A stretch of DNA of 16,311 bases, taken from assembly GCA_019022495.1 (NCBI GenBank), contig JAFEKR010000149.1, positions 1-16,311 of the forward strand. Direction: 5' to 3'. This document shows positions 1 to 7,587 of this stretch, piece after piece. Under the pieces are notes generated by a model. The model was not told the DNA's origin and ran no database searches. It saw nothing but the letters and a program-made list of their open reading frames with translations. Both the position numbers and the translations under genes were made by a program. How positions within the stretch are numbered: position 1 is the stretch's first letter; every line of letters starts with the position of its first letter. Origin of the DNA: Epichloe hybrida (Eukaryota; Ascomycota; Sordariomycetes; Hypocreales; Clavicipitaceae).

Positions 1-122
1 CTATGAATTTTCGCGCAAACCATGAAAAGCTTGACTAACTACTGGCCCCCCCCCCCCCTCTTTCTCCTCTTTACTTTCCAATGTAGAATGTGGTTTGGCT
101 AACTTTGGTCATTGTGCGCCAG
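1..122 (+). other. 3' part of an intron of the CK2-beta gene
   Basis: The sequence before the first recognisable CK2-beta codon looks like intron. It holds a textbook branch site (TGACTAACTA, about 32-41), a C13 run (46-58), a pyrimidine tract and TAG at 84-86. A second branch-like CTAAC follows at 99-103, with CAG at 120-122. Either AG keeps the downstream frame open. The donor and the first exon are outside the window. Confidence 0.7.
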
Positions 123-932
123 TTCATCTCGTCCCGAGGCAACGAGTACTTTTGCGAAATCGACGAGGACTACCTCACTGACCGGTTCAACCTGACGGGC
201 TTGAACACGGAAGTCCAATACTATCAGTATGCGCTGGACTTGGTGACGGATGTGTTTGATCTGGATTGCGACGACGAGATGAGGGAGACGATTGAGAAGT
301 CGGCTAGGCATTTGTATGGGCTGGTGCATGCACGATATATTGTCACGACGAGAGGGTTGACCAAGATGGTATGTTTGCTCTCCTGCTTTGCTTCATTCTG
401 TTTCCCGTGCTTTTGGGTGAGACGAAGCCTCCATCCGTAACGAATGAAACTGACGCGGCGAGAGCAGCTCGACAAGTACAAAAAGTCGGAGTTCGGCAAA
501 TGCCCCCGCGTCAACTGCCACTCGCACCCGCTTCTCCCCATGGGCCTGAGCGACGTGCCCAACGTGAAGCCCGTCAAGCTGTACTGCGCGCGGTGCGAAG
601 ACACGTACAACCCCAAATCGTCGCGGCACGCCACTATCGACGGGGCCTACTTCGGCACATCCTTCCACAACATCATCTTCCAAGTATACCCCGCGCTGAT
701 CCCGTCCAAGAGCGTGGAGCGGTACGTGCCGCGCGTGTACGGATTCAAGGTGCACTCCACGGCGGCGCTGGTCCGGTGGCAGAACGTCAAGAGAGATGAT
801 ATGAGGAGGAGGCTGAGGAAGCTGGGGATTGATACGGGGTTCCGCGAGGAGGCCGGCGACGAGGAGGAAGAGGAAGATGAGGATTTGGAGTTTGAGGCGG
901 TGGATGCGAGGGCCGGGCTCATTCCTGTTTGA
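123..932 (+). CDS. ckb1: Casein kinase 2 regulatory subunit beta (5'-partial)
   Basis: Regulatory beta subunit of protein kinase CK2; in the family it dimerises through a zinc finger and docks two catalytic alpha subunits. Two exons are visible, 123-368 and 468-932, joined by a 99-bp intron (donor GTATGT, branch ACTGAC, acceptor GCAG). They give 236 residues. The fragment opens with FISSRGNEYFCEIDEDYL, the conserved start of the CK2-beta core, so the N-terminal autophosphorylation segment lies on an exon beyond the left edge. The zinc finger is visible as CPRVNC and CARC (C-x4-C and C-x2-C, fragment residues 94, 99, 122, 125), followed by PKSSRH and GAYFGTSF. The tail is strongly acidic (EEAGDEEEEEDEDLEFEA). 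I placed the exon start at 123 because branch-like CTAAC at 99-103 is followed by the acceptor CAG at 120-122. An upstream in-frame acceptor at 86 is possible. The family call is very secure. Confidence 0.96.
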
Positions 933-995
933 GAGGACGGGCGGAAAGGGAACAGACGGAGGGGAGGGGGGGTTTATTTGTGCATCTACTTTGAG

Positions 996-1026
<31 letters not shown>

Positions 1027-1874
1027 GGTATCCCGACCAGTCGCCGTCTTGTTCTGGCCTCATTCGAATCGTTCCTAGTCGTTTCTAGATGGAGATCCTC
1101 TTTTCTTTTCCTCCACAACACTACCACTACCAGGAAAACATTCTCGTCTGCGCGAGTCCTCTTATTTGTTTTTGCATCTGGCGTTGGGGGATGGAATGGG
1201 AATTGACAGATATGGAATGACAAGGAGGTAACAAAGGGGGAAGTACATGGTTCTAACATGGGTATCTTGGCCGTAAGTTTAATGGGAGCGTTTAAACGGA
1301 GTAGATGGGCTTCATTCATGCTTTGTTCCAAGCGGTGACTGCACCGTGTTACCAGCCGTCCAGTTTGGCTCAGCTCAGCAGGGTATTCATCACGTAGACT
1401 AGATCTTTGCACGGCTCGCAGCCATACGAGGCTTCATCACGGCGTTCAGACAAGACGTGGCGGGGGCAACGAAACGAAAGACAAGAATTTTTTATATTTT
1501 CATAGTCCGTACATGGTATATTGTAGCTTGAAATCTCACGCTTACCCCGAAAAATGAGGCCTACTTAAGATGCTGAAAATAAAGAAACCCCGGTCCCGGG
1601 GCAGTCACCATGGGAGCACAAAAATGTTGCCCCTTTTGTTCCTTGCTCTTACTGATGCAGGGTTTGTACTCTGTCCTTTTTTTTTTTTTTTCCCTATATT
1701 TTGCCGTTTCCACATGATCTTCGTTTAGTATAGTTGGGGATGAAGAAAAGGGTTGGTTTTACCTCTTCTCTTTGTAGTGTGCTTTTTCGTTCTTTCATTA
1801 TTATCCCCCCCCCCGGGGAAAATTTTTTTTAATCTTTTTTTTTTTAAATCGGCGCACAGACAAGACTGTCTCCC
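933..1874. other. Convergent intergenic region, 3' UTRs of ckb1 and the PAP2 gene
   Basis: The two neighbouring genes end facing each other across 942 bp. I see no credible gene here; the long open frame on the - strand is an antisense shadow with poly-lysine and other low-complexity stretches. The region holds a T28 run (999-1026), a T17 run (1677-1693), a C10-G4 run (1805-1818) and further T runs to 1847. An AATAAA hexamer lies near 1578, and one copy of the ACGGAGTA motif is at 1296-1303. Overlapping convergent 3' ends are possible, but I cannot identify polyadenylation sites with confidence. Confidence 0.6.
999..1026. repeat. T28 homopolymer
   Basis: An uninterrupted run of 28 T on the + strand, about 70 bp after the ckb1 stop codon. 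It is presumably in the 3' UTR or just beyond, and its length is unlikely to be exact in any assembly. Confidence 0.85.
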
Positions 1875-3405
1875 CTACTGAGCTTGTCCATAGCCAGGCG
1901 CTGCGGCGGAATGTCCCTTGTCCATCCTGTCGAGCTCGACATCCTGGAACTGGAACCCCTGGCTGTTGTTGTTGCTGGCACGAAGCGTGGCGCCCGCACC
2001 AGCACCAGAGGAACCGCCTCGGTCCACGTCGCCAGACTCGCCGAGGTCGGCGCGATGCTCGCGTGAGCGCTGACGGGGGAGCTCGTCCGAGTTGTCGCCC
2101 GCGTAGCCCAGACGGCCGACGCCGGCCCAAAAGGCGCGATCATCGCTGCGAGGACCCCACGCCCAGCCTGCGCCGGCCATGATGGGGAGGTGATAGTATC
2201 GGAAGCTGTAGATGGCGGTGACGATGCCGATGAGGAACCCGAAGAGGATGTCGAAGCCGTGATGGCGGAAGTCGAACCAGCGGGAGGCGGCGATGAAGAT
2301 GGCCAGGCAAAAGGGGACGATGGTCATGGCGAGCAGGTAGATGGGAGGAGCGGCAGCCTGGCGGCGGACAGAGAGAAGGCGAGAGTTGTACTGCTTGGCG
2401 CCGCCATCGCGATTGGCAAAGGCCGACTTGTTCGGCGAGTAGACGCCGCCTCCCATTCCATTATCGCGGCGGCCCTCCTCGCCCTCGTACGCATCACCGT
2501 TGGCGGCTACAGCGTTGACGCCCATGCGCGACGGGAACGCCACGTGCATGGAGTCGTCCAGGGGCCCATTGGCAGAGGGCACGACGAAGGGCAGGGTGAC
2601 GGAGAACTTGCTCGCCAGGAACAAGGACAGGTAGAGGAGGCCGGCGGCCGAGGCAGCCGAGTGACCGCTCGGGTAGCTGCGGAACCCATCGTCGAGCTTG
2701 TGCGAGTCGGCCTGCTGGCAGATGTCGCCCGAGTACAGGCGCGTTCCGTTCAGTCCGCCGACAATGTACTGGGCCGCGTTGGCGAGGTCGGGCTGGCATC
2801 GCGACAGCAGATCGGGCCGCGGCTTGCCGCACATGTTCTTGATGCCGCTGACGAAGAAGAAGGAGGAGCCGACGGCCATGAGGAGCCCCAGCCAGCCGAC
2901 GTGGAGCTCCCATAGCTTGCGCTTCCAGATGTACGCCTGCGAGGTGCTCTTGGGCACGGTGCTGCCAGGCACGAGAGCCAGGGAGACGATGAAGATGACG
3001 ATGACGGGGCAGAGGGCGCATAGAACGACAAGAAGCCACGATGGGACCGTCTCTTTTTCGGTGAACGGAAAGCTGTTTTATTATGGGTTGGGTGGGAAAC
3101 CTGTCAGCTTTCCTGTTCTCTCTCTCTCTCCCTCTCTCTCTCTCTTTTTTTTTTGGGGCATCATCACACGCGGCAACTCCACGTTTCGACGTGCGTAAAG
3201 ACACAAGGATTTGCACTCACGAGATATTGGGATCATCCAGCGCAAACGGGCGCTTGTTGGGCTCGATGCGGCCGAGGAAGCCGCCGACGACGGTGATGAC
3301 AATGAGGACAATCCAGTCGAATGTGTACGAGGCCAACAGCTTGACGGAGAAGCTGCGGGCCGATGAGGGGGCCCCGGAGTGGGCCATTTTGTAGTATTCT
3401 GACAT
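1875..3405 (-). CDS. dpp1: PAP2-family lipid phosphatase (DPP1/LPP type)
   Basis: Integral-membrane phosphatase that in this family dephosphorylates diacylglycerol pyrophosphate, phosphatidate and related lipids. Exon 1 is 3405-3221 and exon 2 is 3072-1875, split by a 148-bp intron (GTGAGT donor, GCTGAC branch, ACAG acceptor), giving 460 aa. The start is the ATG at 3405 (MSEYYKMAHSG); the frame upstream is only microsatellite. The three catalytic PAP2 motifs are complete: KNMCGKPRP (140-148, K-x6-RP), PSGH (196-199), and SRWFDFRHHGFD (325-336, SR-x5-H-x3-D). Several hydrophobic helices are visible, for example about 31-45, 73-96 and 308-325. A polar loop of roughly 85 residues separates the second motif from the last catalytic helix, and the final 80 or so residues are polar and probably disordered. 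Family and catalytic competence look secure. The choice of DPP1 over LPP1 is inferred. Confidence 0.93.
3117..3154. repeat. CT microsatellite and T run inside the PAP2-gene intron
   Basis: A (CT)n tract followed by T10 on the + strand, lying within the 148-bp intron (3073-3220) of the lipid phosphatase gene. On the coding strand it reads as A10 then GA repeats, upstream of the GCTGAC branch site. Confidence 0.85.
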
Positions 3406-3468
3406 TCGTCCCTCACCCGCCTCGACTGGATGAAGTTGCAGAGGGGGGAAAGGGGAGGGATGTGTGCA

Positions 3469-3487
3469 GGTGAGGGTGAGGGTGAGG

Positions 3488-3518
<31 letters not shown>

Positions 3519-3588
3519 AGTGAGAGTGAGAGTGAGAGTGAGAGAGTGAGAGTGAGAGCGAGAGCGAGAGCGAGAGCAAGAGAGAGTA
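3469..3588. repeat. Imperfect hexamer microsatellite (GTGAGG / GTGAGA / GCGAGA)
   Basis: About 18 tandem units lie in ordered blocks: three TGAGGG, then TGAGAG units interrupted twice by 8-nt TGAGAGAG units, then three CGAGAG. The array starts about 65 bp before the phosphatase start codon and so probably lies in its 5' leader. On the coding strand it is a pure pyrimidine/CA tract (CTCTCA, CCCTCA units) with no ATG and no stop in the frame of the gene. Confidence 0.9.
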
Positions 3589-3816
3589 AGATGACTTGTT
3601 GGTGGCTAAGACACTTCCTTTCCTAGTTGGCTGCGAGCCAGCTAGCTCGTTTGCAACTCCGTACTATATTCACAATGAGGAATTAGGATGCGTCAGAGGA
3701 CAAAAGGGGGAGAAGCGGGTCGGAAATTTGGAAATGGGCAAAGCTCTCGGGGGAAGAAACACAGACAGACCAGTGCCTCGAGACATATTTATTATGCCTA
3801 CTCGGTAGGAGTTGAT

Positions 3817-3845
3817 ATCCGTGCGGATTACGGACGTACTCCGTA
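3817..3845. promoter_or_regulatory. CCG/CGG dyad plus TACTCCGTA motif
   Basis: ATCCG-TG-CGGAT is an inverted pair of CGG triplets with a 2-bp spacer, followed nine bases later by TACTCCGTA. CGG triplets are typical half-sites for Zn2Cys6 factors, but no specific regulator can be named. The site is about 410 bp upstream of the phosphatase start codon. Confidence 0.35.
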
Positions 3846-4568
3846 ATAACTGAGTACACTTAAAAATTGCCCGACTGACCTCAGCTCAGCACAGCCGAAC
3901 AGAGGCAGAGCAAAAAAGCATGTCATGTCACCAATGTCTTCTTGTTCAGTTCCCCTGTCGCCTGGAGGAAGGCGCAGATCCCGGCAGGCAGCGCTCTCTG
4001 ATCGTCCCTTGGTTTGATTCGCCGGACCGCAGTGGACACCGCACCGAGGGCTGCGCGCGGAAGTTGGCCGAGACCGGGCGTGGGCGCTTGCTTATGCATG
4101 CACAGCACGCAGTAATCCATACATACATGTGTGTATAGTCCGTACATATTTTCCATATCTCAAACTCTAGAGTTCGGTCCGTGAACCCTTCAAGGAGGTC
4201 AGGCAGGATACAACGTCATGCTCGGGAACTGAGCGAACCAATCACGCTATCACCCCGCCTTGATACGCATTTACTCCGCACAAGTGTTGAGGGCATGAGT
4301 CTGTTAGTGCACCATGACTTCAACCTGCAGGCGCATGTCATCAGTACACTGTTCTCTTCGCTTTGGCTTCATCCATTTGCTCATAGTGTACAATATAGTG
4401 ATGACTCGTACTATACACGGCTTCTCCGCATGCTTTTTCTTCTTGTCGAGAAGCTTCAAATGTCGCGCACGCATCGACATGTGCATTCTTCCTAGGCCAA
4501 GCCCGTACCTCGTACCTCAAGCCAGCCCGCTCCTCATCCGCATCTTCCGTCAGATATGCTGTGCCGTT

Positions 4569-5786
4569 CTATTCCTTGGAAGATCGCTTGTCTCGTCGCT
4601 TGCCGTGGTTGCGAGGTCTAGGCGTGACAACCCACTTGTTGACGTTGTGCGTGCGACGAGTTTTGTAACCGCTCTTGGTCTGCAAAGAGAGTTAGTAACA
4701 CAAAATCAATGGCTGATTTCATGGAAAAAAAAACGTACAGGTCTGCCCCAGGGCGTGACAGGGTTTCGGCCACTCTTCGACTTTCCACGACCACCGCCGT
4801 GAGGATGATCAACTGTAACGAAAACGGTTAGCCGTCTTCCACCATGAAACGACTTCTTCACTATGCGACCTCACTTACCCTTGTTCATGGCCACACCACG
4901 CACCGTGGGTCGAATGTTCAACCAACGGCTTCGCCCAGCCTTTCCTAGCTGACGATAATGGTGGTGCACGTTGCTCGCAACGCCGATGGTTGCGCACGCA
5001 TTCTTGCTGACCCTGCGGACTTCACCGCTCTGCAGACGGACCTCCACGTACTTGCCCGTCATGATCTTGGTCCCATCATCCCTCGTCTCCTCATTCTTGT
5101 TCACCACCATGGCAGACGTGCCGGCACTGCGGCAAAAGACGGCGCCGCGGTTGGCAGCAGAGCCCACGGCAAAGACCTGTGTTCCCACCGGAATCATGTG
5201 CATTGGCAGACAGTTGCCGCGGAAGGCCGTTCTGGCAGCAAGGATGCCGGCATCAACATGACTCACCGCCCATGCATGCAGGGATGCGGGTTGCTGCCAG
5301 ATGCGATTGCGTAGCTTGCTCTGTCACCAGTGCAATATGTGCACTTCGTCCGGGGTCGTATTCAATTCGGTCCACCAGATGGGATCCTGGCCTTCGTCGC
5401 TCAAAGTCGACTGTGCGTATTCTTCTCTTGGCACCACCTCCCCGGTGCCGTACGGTGATGCGCCCATGTACATTTCGTCCACCTTTGCCCTGACCCTTTT
5501 TGGGGTGTGTCAGTGGCAGAAAGGGTCGGCCTTTCCACAAGTGATCGTTGATGGGGCGTCTCAAATGTCGCACACCCGGTGTTCGGGGCTTGTATGTCCG
5601 CAACACGAGCGATTGTGAGCCGCGAGTCTCAGTAGTATCATTCATGAGCATGTCGGCGGAAAGCCCATTGCCCTCGGTACCGGATTTGGGCTTGGCTGTC
5701 GCATAGCTGCGTAGTGTTGGTTGACTAAAGGTGAGGCGCTGTAAGCTCCTTGTGACCGCGGATAGCGGCAGTCTTTGAGGAAGCAT
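4569..5786 (-). CDS. rml2: Mitochondrial large-subunit ribosomal protein uL2m (apparent frame break)
   Basis: Nuclear-encoded uL2 of the mitochondrial ribosome, a peptidyl-transferase-centre protein. The start is the ATG at 5786; the N-terminus [18 protein letters not shown] is Arg-rich and lacks acidic residues, like a mitochondrial presequence. Exon 1 runs to 4879, exon 2 is 4812-4739 and exon 3 is 4679-4569. The introns are 66 and 59 bp; the first splits the Val of [15 protein letters not shown], the uL2 hallmark with its conserved histidine. Other family blocks are [53 protein letters not shown] and GYKTRR. Within exon 1 the frame fails: one frame runs through IALVTEQAT and meets a stop at 5253-5255, while the rest resumes one frame away from about 5266 ([12 protein letters not shown]). 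The YILA-x-G-x-AGD strand of uL2 is hard to recognise there. Repaired length would be about 363 aa. Sequencing error, deletion or a decaying gene are all possible. Confidence 0.88.
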
Positions 5787-5910
5787 GGTGATGTAAGTTC
5801 CGGGATGGGTCCCAGCACGGTTATCTGGCGAGGGAGGTTGTGGAAGTTGTGGTGGGAGGTTAATAAGTAAAAAGCAGGCCGTGGTCCGAGGTCGCTGCCA
5901 GGCGCGTCCA

Positions 5911-5934
5911 AGAAAAAAAAAAAAGAAAAAAAAA
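5911..5934. promoter_or_regulatory. Poly(dA:dT) tract upstream of uL2m
   Basis: A12-G-A9-type tract on the + strand, so T-rich on the uL2m coding strand, about 125-150 bp upstream of the uL2m ATG. Such tracts are generally nucleosome-disfavouring promoter elements in fungi. The role here is inferred from position only. Confidence 0.4.
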
Positions 5935-6327
5935 GGGGAGCTATGGGATGTGATATTTTCCAGTTCAGTTGTTCTCGAGCTTATGATCCAGCACCGGATT
6001 GCATCGTCAGGAAAAGAAAAGAGAGTCCTCCTCAGCGCCTCAAATTGGCAAGAAACATTGTCGCCGAACGGTTCACTTTCGTATGAACAACGGATGCGCA
6101 GTCCGCAGTACATATGTACATACATCGAAATTTCCATCGGCAAATTGGAAAACGTTTCGCCGAAAGGAGAACTCTCCACCAAGCCATAACCTTTGGTTCT
6201 CCGGGAAGCGAAGCCACAGCCTTCAGCCACAACACACAGGAAGAGCGGGTCTGCCGCGTCTTTGCAAGCTTGCGCGACCAGCCACATGGCTAGAGATTTC
6301 AAGTCGCCGGGTGGATGGCGTGGATGG

Positions 6328-6338
6328 CCAATCAGCGG
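6328..6338 (+). promoter_or_regulatory. CCAAT box (CCAATCAGCGG)
   Basis: A good match to the CCAAT-binding complex consensus with the favoured CAGC-type flank, in the divergent promoter region 540 bp upstream of the uL2m ATG. Occupancy is unproven. Confidence 0.35.
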
Positions 6339-6555
6339 GCGGTTGCCCCGCGGTTGCCACTGTTGATACCAGGATGCGGATCGCCCAGGTACGTTCCGCT
6401 GGCTCCAGGTCTCGCGAAAAGCTCCAAGTCGTCGCGTTGTGAGTCGCTGACTGGCTGCTCAGCTTCCTTCATTGACGACGACGCTATGAATCTGACGGAG
6501 TAAGAGGCGGGTTGCCGGCGCTTTCTTTTTTCCCTCATTCAGATGCGTGGCTGTT

Positions 6556-6578
6556 ATGAGGATGAGGATGAGGATGAG
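6556..6578. repeat. Short (ATGAGG)n tandem repeat
   Basis: Three full ATGAGG units and a partial fourth, in the divergent intergenic region. No function is apparent. Confidence 0.7.
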
Positions 6579-7084
6579 CTTGATGCATGGCCATCAGTTG
6601 CCGTGACAGCATCGCGAATCTCTGTGACACTCATCAATCAATGGTGTCTGCTGCACCTCGGGTTTCCCCTGCGACTCGCCGTGATGCAATAAACAATTCG
6701 ACTCTGGTCATTCGTCCATCATCAGATCAGCCGTGTCTCCTCCTCCCTTGGAATTGCACAAGACGTAATCCGTACGGAGCACAATGTAAGCCTGTAGCTA
6801 AAATTTGAAAGCGCACCCATCGCCCGCGCAACGGTGGGACAAACACGGTCTTGTCTGGCGTATCACAGGGCAGGAAACGGTCAAAGGGCAAGCAGAAGGA
6901 GGGAATTTTAGGCCGTCAAGTCAAGCCTTGTCTCCTTTGGTCCTTTGTCACTCACTTCACTCAGCCTGGCAACCGACCGACGCATGTCCAGCCAGCCTGG
7001 TCGTCCCAGCCCCAAGGTCCCAGTTCCCAAGTCCCCAGTCCAAACTCGCGACTTGGAGCCGCGACGCACCCAACGCCCAACCAG

Positions 7085-7525
7085 GTACGTACCTTCTATC
7101 CGCGACTGCTCCACCTCACGTCTCTGCCTCCCCTGCTGCTCCGCTCCTCAAAACACTTCTCGTCTGCCCTCACAACCGTCTTCTTTAACATAAACACCTT
7201 TGTTGCTGCTCGGGTCGTCCTCTCGTCTTCGGTTCCCTTATAACCTCTTTACACGTTACTCACCACAATTTCCATCGTCCGGCAGCTCTTCCTAATACGT
7301 TTATCCGCGTTGGGACCACATCTATCCTTCCAAAACATTCCAATCGCGCTGTTGTGCCGGACATAATTTGTCTCTGATCCAGAGAGGTAGGGAACCGAAT
7401 TCCTCTCCCGTTCAAAAATTGTCTCAGTCGGAACATACTTTACTACCTCGCTCTCCGACCTCTTTCAACTCTTCTTCTTCTTCATATTGACGCGTTGAAG
7501 ACTGACAATCTCTGTTCTTGGGCAG
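7085..7525 (+). other. Possible 5'-leader intron of the cyclin gene
   Basis: CAG|GTACGT at 7082-7090 is a good donor. ACTGAC at 7501-7506 followed by GGGCAG ending at 7525 is a plausible branch-acceptor pair. Removing 441 bp would leave a leader that joins the coding start at 7588. The proposal rests on splice consensus alone. Confidence 0.3.
7490..7495 (+). promoter_or_regulatory. MCB-like ACGCGT element
   Basis: The MluI cell-cycle box (ACGCGT), bound by MBF-type Swi4/Mbp1 factors in yeasts, occurs 93 bp before the cyclin ATG. One hexamer in 1.8 kb is within chance expectation, and it may lie inside the transcribed leader. Confidence 0.25.
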
Positions 7526-7587
7526 CTCCAGCTCGGCCTCTTGGCTCATATCATATAAGATCTAGTATACACTAACTAGACTATAAT

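Larger units (their letters stand above)
3406..4568. other. Intergenic: promoter/leader of the PAP2 gene and 3' UTR of the uL2m gene
   Basis: Both flanking genes are on the - strand, so this 1.16 kb must hold the phosphatase promoter and the uL2m 3' end. Apart from the hexamer repeat I see no gene. Short open frames here lack any recognisable domain. Visible sites are an ATCCG-TG-CGGAT dyad (3817-3828), TACTCCGTA (3837-3845) and a CCAATCA box (4238-4244). A glance for tRNA A and B boxes found nothing usable. Confidence 0.6.
5787..7587. other. Divergent promoter region between uL2m (-) and cyclin B (+)
   Basis: This is 1.8 kb between two divergent start codons, with no convincing coding sequence. 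It contains an A-rich tract near the uL2m start, a 12-bp palindrome GTACATATGTAC (6108-6119), CCAATCAGCGG (6328-6338), an ACGGAGTA copy (6495-6502), a (GATGAG)n repeat (6556-6578), a TCCGTACGGA palindrome (6769-6778) and an ACGCGT box (7490-7495). The last 600 bp before the cyclin contain no ATG and are rich in pyrimidines, consistent with a long 5' leader. A possible leader intron is 7085-7525. Confidence 0.6.

Noticed and set aside
393..1412. A 339-codon open frame on the - strand opposite ckb1
   Set aside because: It overlaps the CK2-beta exons antisense and contains poly-Lys from the T28 run and other low-complexity stretches. It has no domain, and the sense strand is fully explained.
2190..2915. 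A 241-codon open frame on the + strand
   Set aside because: It is the antisense of the PAP2 phosphatase exon, whose catalytic motifs are intact on the other strand. GC-rich sequence keeps the shadow frame open.
3946..4120. A tRNA-like segment with TGGTTTGATTC resembling a B box
   Set aside because: No matching A box, acceptor stem or anticodon arm could be folded around it.
1502..4147. Exact 13-mer ATAGTCCGTACAT at 1502-1514 and 4135-4147
   Set aside because: In 16 kb, a few chance 13-mer matches are expected when both strands are considered, so a single repeated 13-mer is not evidence of a repeat family.
5230..5266. A 35-nt intron starting at GTGAGT to explain the uL2m frame break
   Set aside because: It is too short for a fungal spliceosomal intron, it would remove the conserved VDAGILAA segment, and its length does not restore the frame.
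5296..5329. A 34-nt intron (GTGACA to GGCAG) that would arithmetically restore the uL2m frame
   Set aside because: It is below known fungal intron sizes, has a weak donor and no branch site, and the joined sequence is no better a match to uL2.
6689..7196. Two forkhead-core sites ATAAACA (6689-6695, 7190-7196) upstream of cyclin B
   Set aside because: RTAAAYA is expected about once in 1.8 kb over both strands. Two copies are not significant, despite the known forkhead control of mitotic cyclins in yeast.
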